Shown: piece after piece, positions 36,105 through 46,200 of the stretch
Position numbering within the stretch: position 1 is the stretch's first letter
Layout of the letters: the number at the start of each line of letters is the position of its first letter
DNA from: Pseudomonas synxantha
GTDB taxonomy: Bacteria; Pseudomonadota; Gammaproteobacteria; Pseudomonadales; Pseudomonadaceae
Assembly: GCF_900105675.1 (NCBI RefSeq)
Contig: NZ_LT629786.1
Location: forward strand, 2,914,001 to 2,978,000
Direction: 5' to 3'
DNA length: 64,000 nucleotides
Position numbers and translations under genes: made by a program
The notes under the pieces: model-generated
Told to the model about the DNA's origin: nothing
The model's input: only the letters and a program-made list of their open reading frames with translations
Databases searched by the model: none

Positions 36105-38120
36105 TCAATGAGCGGTGCCGGGTTGCTGTTCTTTCAACAGCAGAACCTCGTCACATTTGGGACAGAACTCGTGCTCGCCATCGAGGTAACCGTGCACCGG
36201 GCAGATGGAGAACGTCGGGGTCACGGTCAGGTACGGCAGGCGGAAGCGTCCGAGGGCTTTGCGCACCAGTTGCTTGCAGGCTTGGGTCGAGGAAATCCGC
36301 TCGGCCATGTACAGATGCAAGACCGTGCCCCCGGTGTATTTGCATTGCAGTTCGTCTTGCAGTTGCAGGGCTTCGAAGGGGTCGTCGGTGTAGCCCACCG
36401 GCAGTTGCGAGGAGTTGGTGTAATACGGCGCTTGCAGCGTGCCGGCCTGGAGGATGTCGGGGTAACGCTTGAGGTCTTCCTTGGCGAAACGATAGGTGGT
36501 GCCTTCCGCCGGGGTCGCTTCCAGGTTGTAGAGGTGCCCGGTTTCTTCCTGGAAACGCAGCAACGTGGCGCGCACATGGTCCAGCAGCTTCAGGGCGAAC
36601 TGGCGGCCCTGTTCGGTGTGCGTGCCCTCTTTGTCAGCGGTGAAGTTGCGCAGCATTTCATGCAGGCCATTGAGGCCGATGGTGGAGAAATGGTTGCGCA
36701 AGGTACCCAGGTAACGCTTGGTGTAAGGGTACAAACCGGCATCCATATGGTGCTGGATGACCTTGCGTTTGACTTCCAGGCTCTCCATCGCCAATTCCAT
36801 CAGCGAGTCCAGCCGCTTGAGCAGACCGCTGGTGTCGCCCTTGAATACATAACCCAGGCGCGCGCAGTTGATGGTTACCACGCCCAGCGATCCGGTCTGT
36901 TCCGCCGAGCCAAACAAACCGCCGCCGCGCTTGAGCAATTCGCGTACATCCAGCTGCAACCTGCAGCACATGGACCGCACCTGATTGGGTTGCAGATCGG
37001 AATTGAGGAAGTTCTGGAAATACGGCAGGCCATAACGGGCCGTCATTTCGAACAGGCGATCAGCGTTCTCGCTGTCCCACGGAAAGTCATGGGTAATGTT
37101 GTAGGTCGGGATCGGGAAGGTGAACACCCGCCCTTTTGCATCACCGGCTTGCATCACCTCGATGTAGGCGCGGTTGAGCATATCCATTTCAACTTGCAGG
37201 TCGCCGTAGGCAAACGGCATTTCCTCTCCACCGATGACAGGGATCTGCTCGCGTAGATCCTGCGGGCACACCCAGTCGAAGGTCAGGTTGGTGAACGGGG
37301 TCTGGGTGCCCCAGCGCGACGGTACGTTGAGGTTGTAGATGAATTCCTGGATCGCCTGGCGAACCTGCGCATAGCTCAATTGATCCTTACGCAGGTACGG
37401 CGCCAGGTAGGTATCGAACGAGCTGAAAGCCTGGGCGCCGGCCCATTCGTTTTGCAGCGTGCCGAGAAAATTCACCATCTGCCCCAGGGCACTGCTCAAG
37501 TGCTTTGGCGGCCCGGCTTCGACACGCCCTGGCACGCCGTTGAGCCCCTCGTGCAACAAGGTCCGCAGCGACCAGCCGGCGCAATATCCGGCCAGCATGT
37601 CCAGGTCGTGCACATGCAGATCAGCCTCGCGATGGGCCTGGCCAATGGCTTCGCTGTACACCTCGTCCAGCCAGTAGTTGGCAGTGACCTTGCCCGACAC
37701 ATTCAGCACCAGCCCGCCCAGGGAGTAGCCCTGATTGGCATTGGCCTGGACCCGCCAGTCTTCACGGTCCAGGTATTCGTTCATCGACGCCGCCACTTCG
37801 ACCAGGGTCCGCCGGTCACGGCGCAAACGCCCGTGTTGTTCGCGATAGACGATGTAGGCCCGCATGGAAAGGAAATAACCGGCGTCCATCAGCACCCTTT
37901 CAACGCGGTCCTGGATTTGCTCGACATGCAGCCTGGACAAGCCTTCCAGCCGGGCCAGTACCGCCTGCAGCAATCCTTCGGCTTCTACCTCGGTATATTC
38001 CCCCGTGGCCTTGCCCGCCGCGATCAATGCCTGACGGATTTTGTCCGCATCGAAAGCGACCAGGGTGCCGTCGCGCTTGTGCAAACGGGTACATCCCACT
38101 GAAACCAGCGTGCTCTGCAT
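36105..38120 (-). CDS. nrdD: NrdD, class III anaerobic ribonucleoside-triphosphate reductase, large part without the glycyl-radical loop
   Basis: The protein has 671 residues. An N-terminal ATP-cone occupies about 1-95. The catalytic barrel follows, with the Cys pair region MCCRLQLD. The C-terminal zinc site is ICPVHG then FCPKCDE, after which it stops at QQPGTAH. A normal NrdD continues with a RVxGY radical loop, which here lies in the next small ORF. The ATG at 38120 has GGAGG 5 nt upstream. An ANR/Dnr box is centred about 93 nt upstream, so anaerobic induction is expected. Confidence 0.9.
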   Translation of the reverse strand: MQSTLVSVGCTRLHKRDGTLVAFDADKIRQALIAAGKATGEYTEVEAEGLLQAVLARLEGLSRLHVEQIQDRVERVLMDAGYFLSMRAYIVYREQHGRLRRDRRTLVEVAASMNEYLDREDWRVQANANQGYSLGGLVLNVSGKVTANYWLDEVYSEAIGQAHREADLHVHDLDMLAGYCAGWSLRTLLHEGLNGVPGRVEAGPPKHLSSALGQMVNFLGTLQNEWAGAQAFSSFDTYLAPYLRKDQLSYAQVRQAIQEFIYNLNVPSRWGTQTPFTNLTFDWVCPQDLREQIPVIGGEEMPFAYGDLQVEMDMLNRAYIEVMQAGDAKGRVFTFPIPTYNITHDFPWDSENADRLFEMTARYGLPYFQNFLNSDLQPNQVRSMCCRLQLDVRELLKRGGGLFGSAEQTGSLGVVTINCARLGYVFKGDTSGLLKRLDSLMELAMESLEVKRKVIQHHMDAGLYPYTKRYLGTLRNHFSTIGLNGLHEMLRNFTADKEGTHTEQGRQFALKLLDHVRATLLRFQEETGHLYNLEATPAEGTTYRFAKEDLKRYPDILQAGTLQAPYYTNSSQLPVGYTDDPFEALQLQDELQCKYTGGTVLHLYMAERISSTQACKQLVRKALGRFRLPYLTVTPTFSICPVHGYLDGEHEFCPKCDEVLLLKEQQPGTAH

Positions 38121-38206
38121 TAAGCCTCCAAACACTACATATAGGTATTTAATAAACAAAAAACACAATATGCAGTGAAGACTACGGGCAATAGGCGGTT
38201 TTGCAA

Positions 38207-38220
38207 TTGATCAATATCAA
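38207..38220. promoter_or_regulatory. Perfect ANR/Dnr (FNR-type) box upstream of nrdD
   Basis: TTGAT-CAAT-ATCAA is a perfect match to the FNR-family consensus TTGATnnnnATCAA. It lies 93 nt upstream of the nrdD start on the minus strand, in the gap between moaA and nrdD. With the usual -41.5 spacing, transcription would start about 50 nt before nrdD. Confidence 0.85.
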
Positions 38221-38302
38221 GATTGTGAGGCAAAAAACCGCCCCCAGGACCGGTGACGAATACATGGCCAACGAGGGTTTACTGTGGCTCGGCGTATCCC
38301 GT

Positions 38303-39295
38303 TCAGCCGCCACTCATGTTCATGAAGCGCACTACCTGCACCTCGCCGCCAGGGTTGAAGTCGTGGCGCAATGGCTTGCCGTGCAGGGCTTTGTGCACGG
38401 CGTCGATCAGCGGTTGATCGTCCAGCGGATAGCGGCGCAGCAAGCCACGCAAATCCAGCGCGTCGTCCTGCCCCAGGCACAGCAACAGCTTCCCCTCAAC
38501 GGTCATCCGTACCCGGTTGCAACTGCCACAAAAGTTGTGACTGTTGGGTGAGATGAAGCCGATGCGGGTATCGGGATGGCGTTCCAGGCGCACGTAACGC
38601 GCCGGCCCCCCACTGTTTTCGGCGCTGTCGAGCAACCGGTGCCGGCTGGCGATCAGCGTTCGCACCTCATCGCTGGAGCAAAACGCTTCGCCCCGTGAGC
38701 GCCCTACGTCACCCAGGGGCATTTCTTCGATGAAACTGATGTCGATGCGTTGCCGGATGGCGTACTGCACCAGCCCCAGCACTTCATCGAAGTTGCGCCC
38801 CTTCATCACCACGCAGTTGAGCTTGACCCGCTCAAACCCCGCGCCGCGCGCCGCTTCAATGCCGCCCAGCACTTGGTCGAGATCGCCGTTGCGGGTGATC
38901 GCGCGGAATTTCTGCGCGTCCAGGCTATCGAGGCTGATGTTCATGCGCTTGACGCCCGCCTCCGCCAACGGCCGGGCCAACCGGCCCAGTTGCGAGCCGT
39001 TGCTGGTCATCACCAGTTCCCGCAAACCCGGCAACGCGGCGATATTGCGGCATAAATCGACAATGCCGGGACGGATCAGCGGCTCACCGCCGGTCAGGCG
39101 AATCTTGCGTACACCGAGGCCGACGAACAGCGTCGCCAGGCGCTGCAACTCCTCCAGCGTCAGGACCTGCTGACGCGGCAGGAACGTCATGTTTTTCGCC
39201 ATGCAATACACACAGCGAAAATCACAACGGTCCGTCACCGACATTCGCAGATAGTCAATCTGCCGTCCAAAACCATCCTGCATGACCGCGTTCAT
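38303..39295 (-). CDS. moaA: MoaA, GTP 3',8-cyclase of molybdopterin synthesis
   Basis: Radical-SAM enzyme of 330 residues. The N-terminal cluster CDFRCVYC and the C-terminal cluster motif CGSCNRVR with a later Cys are present, and it ends in the MoaA-type Gly-Gly. It makes the first cyclised intermediate of the Mo cofactor needed by NarG. It is the last gene of the nar operon, 24 nt after the PpiC gene. The ATG at 39295 has GGGAG upstream. Confidence 0.93.
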   Translation of the reverse strand: MNAVMQDGFGRQIDYLRMSVTDRCDFRCVYCMAKNMTFLPRQQVLTLEELQRLATLFVGLGVRKIRLTGGEPLIRPGIVDLCRNIAALPGLRELVMTSNGSQLGRLARPLAEAGVKRMNISLDSLDAQKFRAITRNGDLDQVLGGIEAARGAGFERVKLNCVVMKGRNFDEVLGLVQYAIRQRIDISFIEEMPLGDVGRSRGEAFCSSDEVRTLIASRHRLLDSAENSGGPARYVRLERHPDTRIGFISPNSHNFCGSCNRVRMTVEGKLLLCLGQDDALDLRGLLRRYPLDDQPLIDAVHKALHGKPLRHDFNPGGEVQVVRFMNMSGG

Positions 39296-39319
39296 CACTT
39301 CTCCCGTTGCCCCCAAGGC

Positions 39320-40279
39320 TCACTGCACCAGCGGCGAGTCGGCACCCTGCAAATGGATGCCGCGAATATCCGCCGCGCCGATCAGGGTTTGCAGGTATTG
39401 CACCAGGGCTTTTTGCCAGACGCCTTGCTGCAACTGCGTGCGGATCGCCGTCGACACCACTTCGTAGGGCAACGGCATGCCTTCGATCCGCTGATCGACA
39501 CTGACCACGTGCCAGCCGTAACGGCTTTCCAAAGGTTTACTGGCCAGCCCCGGTGCCAGGGTGAACAGCTGGCGTTCCAGTTCGGGCACGGTCTGGCCCT
39601 TGCTGATCTGCCCTAAGGAGCCGCCCTGAGCCTTCGACGGGCAGGCCGAATACTTCACCGCCAGCTCGGCAAAACTGCCGGGGAGGTCCGCCAGCCGTTG
39701 CAGCAGGATTTCAGCCTGGGCATGCGCAAGTGCACGGGCCTCGGCATCGTCCGGCGCACATTCAAGCAGGATGTGCCGCACGGCCAGCAACGGCGCGCTG
39801 TGAAAGCGCCCGCGGTTATTTTCGTAATAACGCAGGCTGGTCTCTTCGTCGCACTGCGGCACCTGCACCTCACGCTCAAGCAACAAGCGCGTGGCTGCTT
39901 CTTCTTCGTTCTCACCGGCGCCGATCTGCAGCGACACACCGAGTTCGGCAATGCGTTGCTGCAACAACTCGCGGATCACCAGCGCTCGAGCGGCCTGATA
40001 GACCGCCTCCTCGCGGGTTGGCGCCGGGTGATATTGCAACTCCTGGGCCAGCGCCTGTGGGGTGATCGACACCTCATTGACGCTGATGATCGGCCACTCC
40101 TGCTCGCTGCTGGCGATCAACTGCGCCGGGGCGTCATCGGCTGCTGGCGCAACCGGCAGCTCGTCAAACTGCACCACACCGGTCGGCGCGATATCCACTA
40201 CATCGGCCTCGAGTTTTTTTGAAGAACCGCAGCCACCGCTGCCCCCGTTACCGCCGCCACATCCACATCCACCTGACAT
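39320..40279 (-). CDS. PpiC-type peptidyl-prolyl isomerase of the nar operon
   Basis: The protein has 319 residues. An unusual Gly/Cys-rich N-terminus (Cys at 5, 7 and 17) is followed by a SurA/NifM-like helical region and a parvulin domain with VRHILLE and GGSLGQISKGQ. No signal peptide, so it is cytoplasmic. The same gene lies between narI and moaA in Pseudomonas nar operons. It probably assists folding or maturation of the nitrate reductase, but the role is not established by the sequence. Confidence 0.85.
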   Translation of the reverse strand: MSGGCGCGGGNGGSGGCGSSKKLEADVVDIAPTGVVQFDELPVAPAADDAPAQLIASSEQEWPIISVNEVSITPQALAQELQYHPAPTREEAVYQAARALVIRELLQQRIAELGVSLQIGAGENEEEAATRLLLEREVQVPQCDEETSLRYYENNRGRFHSAPLLAVRHILLECAPDDAEARALAHAQAEILLQRLADLPGSFAELAVKYSACPSKAQGGSLGQISKGQTVPELERQLFTLAPGLASKPLESRYGWHVVSVDQRIEGMPLPYEVVSTAIRTQLQQGVWQKALVQYLQTLIGAADIRGIHLQGADSPLVQ

Positions 40280-40289
40280 GATTGTCTCC

Positions 40290-40970
40290 TCAGAATTTCT
40301 GCCGAACGATTTGATAACGACGCCCCAAGTACCAGACCGGTGCGCTGATCATGTGTACGAGACGGGTGAAGGGAAACAGCACGAACAAGGTCAAGCCGAG
40401 AAACACATGCAGCTTGTAGGTCAGCCCGACGGGCGCGATAGACGCCGCCGCTTCCATTGGCCGCAGCAGCACAGTGTTCTGCGCCCAATCGGCGAGCATC
40501 ACCATCACCGAGCCGTCCATATGCTCGGTGGACGCGACAATCGTCAGCAGGCCGAGCAGCAATTGCGCGAGCAGCACCAGCAGGACCAAGATGTCCGACG
40601 GGCTGGAAGTGGCGCGAACCCGTGGGTCGGTCAGCCGCCGCTTAATCAGCATCAGCAACCCCACCAGGCATAACAGGCCGAAGACCCCACCGGAAACCAT
40701 CGCCAGTAACTGCTTGTTCTGCGTGCTGATCACATGGTGGTAGACCGATGCCGGCGTCAGCAGGCCGACGAAGTGCCCGGCCAGCACGAACAACACGCCG
40801 ATATGGAAAAAGTTACTCGCCACGCGCATGCCACGCTGGTTGAGCATCTGGCTGGAGCCGGCCTTCCACGTGTACTGCGACAGATCGAAGCGAGCCCAAC
40901 TGCCAAGCAGGCAAATCGCCAGGGCCACATAAGGGTAAACCCCGAACAGCAAAAGATTCCATTTAGACAT
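40290..40970 (-). CDS. narI: NarI, nitrate reductase gamma subunit (cytochrome b)
   Basis: Membrane subunit of 226 residues with five helices. It carries the two b hemes and oxidises quinol, passing electrons to NarH. His ligands lie in FFHIGVLFVLAGHFVG and in the late THKLHVF-like region (YKLHVFLGL). The ATG at 40970 overlaps the end of narJ by 8 nt. The longer open frame upstream lies inside narJ and is not real. Confidence 0.94.
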   Translation of the reverse strand: MSKWNLLLFGVYPYVALAICLLGSWARFDLSQYTWKAGSSQMLNQRGMRVASNFFHIGVLFVLAGHFVGLLTPASVYHHVISTQNKQLLAMVSGGVFGLLCLVGLLMLIKRRLTDPRVRATSSPSDILVLLVLLAQLLLGLLTIVASTEHMDGSVMVMLADWAQNTVLLRPMEAAASIAPVGLTYKLHVFLGLTLFVLFPFTRLVHMISAPVWYLGRRYQIVRQKF

Positions 40971-41724
40971 TACCCACCTCCTTGGCTGGCACAGCGGCCA
41001 GCCCTTCATGCTGAAAATCGACCCAGTGCAGCGGCACCGCGCTTTCTTCCCGGGCCTTGCCCGGCGCGCTTGGCAGCGAACTGCAACGGTCCTGCTGTTC
41101 GGCCTGCAGAAAGTCCACGGCCTCTTCTTCCCAGATCTTGTCGAGGGCTTCGAGGGAGTCATCGCGCGGTTCTGCGGCGACCTGTTCGCGCAGGTCAGCC
41201 ACCGCTTGATGGGGCTCGGCACCGGCGATCTGCAGCAACGCCCGGAAGCAACTGGCGTAAGCGCTTTCACGCTCCTCCAGGCGCGCCGCCAGCAAGGCCA
41301 GCAGATGCGCCACATCCGCCAGGCCTTCGCGGGCCTCAATGTCTTCGCGGGTCGAAAGGAACTCCAGGTACAGCGGGATAAAGTCCGGCAGCTCCTTGAC
41401 GCCAATGGCAAAACCGGCGGCTTCGTACTGGGCCATCATGTCGACCATCGCCTGGCCACGGTCACGGGACTCACCGTGCACGTGCTCAAACAACAGCAGC
41501 GACAGCGAGCGCCCGCGGCCGAACAGCGCACCGTAGTGCTCCTGCCCGTCCATCAGGTCATTGGCGCAGATCAGTTCCAGCAACTCGAACAATGCGCCGC
41601 GTTGCGTCGGGCTGATTTCCCGGGACTGGGCAATCGCTTGTTCCAGTTCGTCGCGACCGCCCGTCAGTGCCTCGGTCGGGTAGTCGAGCAGCAGCGACAT
41701 CACTTTGAGAATTTGCATGCTCAT
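40963..41724 (-). CDS. narJ: NarJ, nitrate reductase assembly chaperone
   Basis: Cytoplasmic chaperone of 253 residues that holds NarG for Mo-cofactor insertion. It has the N-terminal MSLLLDYPTE and the central LYLEFLST motif of the NarJ/TorD family. The ATG overlaps the narH stop (ATGA) and its stop overlaps narI, so the operon is tightly coupled. The C-terminal 40 residues are variable. Confidence 0.93.
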   Translation of the reverse strand: MSMQILKVMSLLLDYPTEALTGGRDELEQAIAQSREISPTQRGALFELLELICANDLMDGQEHYGALFGRGRSLSLLLFEHVHGESRDRGQAMVDMMAQYEAAGFAIGVKELPDFIPLYLEFLSTREDIEAREGLADVAHLLALLAARLEERESAYASCFRALLQIAGAEPHQAVADLREQVAAEPRDDSLEALDKIWEEEAVDFLQAEQQDRCSSLPSAPGKAREESAVPLHWVDFQHEGLAAVPAKEVGNV

Positions 41725-43259
41725 TGCTCCCACACCTGCACGGTTTTGAGGATGTCGCGGCGGTTGGCTTTCTTCGCCCCAAACAGGTTGGTGTCGGAAC
41801 TGCCGCTGCAACCGCTGCCGAAACTGAAGCCGCAACCGGAGCGTTCGGCGAAGGCGTCGCTCATGGCGTCTTCGCGGTGCGCACTCGGTACCACGAAGCG
41901 GTCTTCATAGTTGGCAATCGCCAGGTAGCGATACATCTCTTCGACCTGGGCCACGCTCAAGCCGACATCCGCCAGCACTTGCAAGTCCTGCACGCCATCG
42001 ACTTGCTCGGAACGCTTGTAGGCGCGCATCGCCAGCAAGCGTTTGAGCGCACGCTTGACCGGTTTTTCATCGCCCGCCGTCAGCAGGTTGGCCAGGTACT
42101 TGAGTGGAATGCGCAGGCTGTCCACATCCGGGATCACCCCGTTCATGCCCACGGTGCCGGCGGTCGCGGCGTTCTGGATCGGCGAGAGCGGCGGCACATA
42201 CCAAACCATCGGCAAGGTGCGGTATTCCGGGTGCAGCGGCAGCGCAAGCTTCCAGTCCACCGCCATCTTGTAGACCGGCGAGCGTTGCGCCGAGTCGATC
42301 ACCGACTGCGGCACACCATCGGCCAAGGCCTGGCGGATCACCGCCGGATCGTTCGGGTCGAGGAAGATCTCCAGTTGTTTTTCGTACAGGTCCTGCTCGT
42401 TGGCGGTGCTGGCGACTTCGCTGATGCGGTCGGCGTCATACAGCAGCACCCCGAGGTAGCGGATACGACCGACACAGGTTTCGGCGCAAACCGTCGGCAT
42501 CCCGGCTTCGATACGCGGGTAGCAGAAGATGCACTTCTCGGATTTGCCGCTTTTCCAGTTGAAGTAGATCTTCTTGTACGGGCAGCCACTGATGCACATC
42601 CGCCAGCCACGGCATTTTTCCTGGTCGATCAGGACGATGCCGTCCTCTTCGCGCTTGTAGATCGCCCCGCTGGGGCACGACGCCGCGCAGGTCGGGTTGA
42701 GGCAGTGCTCGCACAGGCGCGGCAGATACATCATGAAGGTGTTTTCGTACTCGCCGTAGATGTCCGCCTGGATCTTGTCAAAGTTCTTGTCCTTGCGACG
42801 CTTGGCGAATTCGGTACCGAGGATTTCTTCCCAGTTCGGGCCCCATTCGATTTTTTCCATGCGTTTGCCGGAGATCAGCGAACGCGGGCGCGCGGTGGGC
42901 TGGTGCTCGCCCAGCGGAGCGGTGTGCAGGTGCTGGTAGTCGAAGTCGAACGGCTCGTAGTAGTCGTCGAGGCTCGGCAGGTCCGGGTTGGCGAAAATGT
43001 TCGCCAATACGCGAAATTTACCGCCGATGCGTGGGTTGATCGTGCCGTTGGCGTTGCGAATCCAGCCGCCCTTCCACTTGTCCTGGTTTTCCCATTCCTT
43101 CGGATAGCCGATGCCCGGTTTCGATTCAACGTTGTTGAACCAGGCGTATTCCATGCCTTCGCGGCTGGTCCAGACGTTTTTGCAGGTGATCGAACACGTG
43201 TGGCAACCGATGCATTTGTCCAGGTTCAGAACCATGCCGATTTGTGAGCGAATCTTCAT
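41721..43259 (-). CDS. narH: NarH, nitrate reductase beta subunit (iron-sulphur)
   Basis: The protein has 512 residues. It has four Cys groups: CIGCHTCSITC, CEHCLNPTCAASCP, CRGWRMCISGC (Trp replaces one Cys, the [3Fe-4S] signature) and CIFCYPR with CAETC. It relays electrons from NarI to NarG. The ATG at 43259 immediately follows the narG stop. Near the C-terminus it has a short Gly/Cys/Ser stretch (SGCGFSFGSGCSGSS). Confidence 0.95.
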   Translation of the reverse strand: MKIRSQIGMVLNLDKCIGCHTCSITCKNVWTSREGMEYAWFNNVESKPGIGYPKEWENQDKWKGGWIRNANGTINPRIGGKFRVLANIFANPDLPSLDDYYEPFDFDYQHLHTAPLGEHQPTARPRSLISGKRMEKIEWGPNWEEILGTEFAKRRKDKNFDKIQADIYGEYENTFMMYLPRLCEHCLNPTCAASCPSGAIYKREEDGIVLIDQEKCRGWRMCISGCPYKKIYFNWKSGKSEKCIFCYPRIEAGMPTVCAETCVGRIRYLGVLLYDADRISEVASTANEQDLYEKQLEIFLDPNDPAVIRQALADGVPQSVIDSAQRSPVYKMAVDWKLALPLHPEYRTLPMVWYVPPLSPIQNAATAGTVGMNGVIPDVDSLRIPLKYLANLLTAGDEKPVKRALKRLLAMRAYKRSEQVDGVQDLQVLADVGLSVAQVEEMYRYLAIANYEDRFVVPSAHREDAMSDAFAERSGCGFSFGSGCSGSSDTNLFGAKKANRRDILKTVQVWEQ

Positions 43260-43260
43260 C

Positions 43261-46200
43261 TCAGTTCTCCTCGATATCGGTCGGCAGCGGACGCGGCAGG
43301 TCATCACCGGACGAACCATCGAGCCAGTCGACTTTGGACATTTTGCGCACCACGACAAACTCATCGCGGTTGCAGCCGACGGTGCCGTAATAGTTGAAAC
43401 CGTAGGCTTGCTGGGCGTAGCCACCGATCATGTGGGTCGGCTTGAGCACGACGCGGGTCACCGAGTTGTGGTGGCCGCCACGGGTCTTGGTGGTTTCGGA
43501 ACCGGGTACGTTCACGATTCGTTCCTGGGCGTGGTACATCATCACCATGCCGTCCTTGACCCGCTGGCTGACCACCGCACGGGCAGTCAGCGCACCGTTG
43601 ACGTTGAAACATTCGATCCAGTCGTTGTCTTCAATACCGGCGCTTTTCGCATCATTCTCCGAGAGCCAGACAATCGGCCCGCCACGGCTGAGGGTCAGCA
43701 TCAGCAGGTTGTCGCTGTAGGTACTGTGGATACCCCATTTCTGATGCGGGGTGATCCAGTTCAGGACGATCTCGATCTCGCCATTGCTGCGCTTGCCCTT
43801 CACCCCTTCGATGGTGCGGGTATTGACCGGTGGGCGATAACTCATCAGCTGTTCGCCGAACGCCTGCATCCACGGGTGATCCTGGTAGAACTGCTGGCGG
43901 CCGGTGATGGTGCGCCATGGGATCGCCTCGTGCACGTTGGTGTAGCCGGCGTTGTAGCTGACGTGATCGTCTTCGAGACCCGACCAGGTCGGGCTGGAAA
44001 TGATCTTGCGCGGCTGGGCCTGGATGTCGCGGAAACGAATCGCCTCGTGGGCCTTGGACAGCGCCAGGTGGCTGTGGTCGATGCCGGTGAATTCCGACAG
44101 CGCGGCCCAGGCTTTCACGGCAACCTGGCCGTTGGTTTCCGGCGCCAGGGACAGGATCACCTCAGCGGCGTCGATGGCCGTGTCGATTTTCGGCCGACCG
44201 TGGCTGATGCCGGCATCGCCTTCGTGGTGGTTCAGCTCACCGAGGAATTTCACTTCGTCTTCGGTGTTCCAGTTGATGCCCTTGCCGCCGTTGCCGTGTT
44301 TTTCCAGCAATGGCCCCAGGGACGAGAACTGCTTGTAGATGTTCGGATAATCACGCTCGACCACATGCAGGTTCGGTGCGTTTTTCCCCGGCACTGGCGC
44401 CACTCCGTCACTTTTCCAGTCGGTGCCGCCAAACGGCTGAGCCAGTTCGCCAACACTGTCGTGCATCAGTGGCAGGGTCACCAGGTCCTGTTCGACGCCC
44501 AGGTGCCCTTCGGACATGCTGGAAAACGCCTTGGCAATGCCCTTGTAGATTTCCCAGTCGGAACGCGACTCCCACGCGGGGTCGATGGCGGCCGACAAGG
44601 GGTGAATGAACGGGTGCATGTCCGAGGTGTTCATGTCGTCTTTTTCGTACCAGGTCGCGGTCGGCAAGACGATGTCGGAATACACGCAGGTCGAGGACAT
44701 GCGAAAGTCCAGTGTGGTCACCAGGTCGAGCTTGCCGATGGCGCCCTCGTCAACCCATTCGGCTTCTTCGGGTTTGCAGTCGCCGACCTGGCCGATGTCT
44801 TCGTTCATCACGCCGTTCTTGGTGCCGAGCAGGTACTTGAGCATGTACTCGTGGCCCTTGCCCGAGGAGCCCAGCAGGTTGGAACGCCAGATAAACATGT
44901 TGCGCGGGAAGTTCACCGGGCTGTCCGGCTGCTCGCAGGAAAAGCGCAGCGAACCGTCCTGCAGCGACTTGACCACATAGTCTTTCGGGTCCATGCCGGC
45001 GGCGGCCGCATCGCGGCAGATGTGCAGCGGGTTGGTATTGAGTTGCGGCGCGCTGGGCAGCCAGCCGGCCCGTTCGGCGCGGATGTTGTAGTCCAGCGCG
45101 TGTTCGGGAAATTGGGATTTATCGGCCAACGGCGATAGCACGTCGTGCATGCTCATTTTCTCGTGGCGCCATTGCGAACTGTGGGCGTAGAAAAAGCTGG
45201 TGCCGTTCATTTGTCGCGGTGGACGGTTCCAGTCCAGGCCGAACGCCAGGGGCAGCCAACCGCATTGTGGGCGCAATTTTTCCTGGCCGACGTAGTGCGC
45301 CCAACCACCGCCGGTCTGGCCGACACACCCGCAGAGCATGAGCATGTTGATCAGCCCGCGGTAGTTCATGTCCATGTGGTACCAGTGATTCATCGCCGCG
45401 CCGACGATAATCATCGAGCGGCCCTTGGTCTTGTCGGCGTTATCGGCAAACTCACGGGCGATCTGGATGGCTTTTTCGCGGCTCACGCCGGTGATTTTCT
45501 CCTGCCAGGCCGGGGTGCCGGGCACCGAGGCGTCGTCATAATCCTTGGCGACGTTTTCGCCGCCCAGGCCACGATCAATCGCCAGGTTGGCCGCCGACAG
45601 GTCGAACACGGTGGCCACTTTAGCGACGCTACCATCGGCCAGCACCACGTTATGCACCGGCACCCGGCGGTATTGCACGGCATCGCCGGCGACGTGCTGG
45701 AAGTGTTCGTGGGACTCACCGGCAAAATACGGGAACGCCACTTCGGCGACGTCATCGCCCATCAGGCTCAGTTTCAGATCGATCTCGCGACCTTCGCCAC
45801 CTTCACGGGCAAGAATGTTCCACTTGCCCTTCTCTCCCCAGCGATAACCGATGGACCCCTGAGGGGACACCAGTTCACCGTCGACGTCGAGGGCGATGGT
45901 TTTCCATTCCGGGTTGTTTTCCTGGCCGAGGTTGTCGGTCAGGTCACTGGCGCGCAGGAAACGGTCCGGCTGATAGCCGGCACCCGGTGCCTTGTCGACC
46001 ATTTGCTTGAGCAGCACCAGTACCGGCAAATCGGTGAAGCGCTTGGCGTATTCGGTGAAATAGGCGCTCGGTTTGTCGAGGTGGAATTCTTTGAAGATGA
46101 CATGGTTGAACGCCTGCGCCAGTGCCGCATCGGTGCCTTGTTTGGGGTTCAGCCACAGGTCGGTGAGCTTGGCGACTTCCGAATAGTCGGGGGTAATGGC

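Noticed and set aside
40971..41411. N-terminal extension of NarI to 373 residues
   Set aside because: The extension lies within narJ in another frame. NarI normally begins at the first membrane helix (MSKWNLLLFG).
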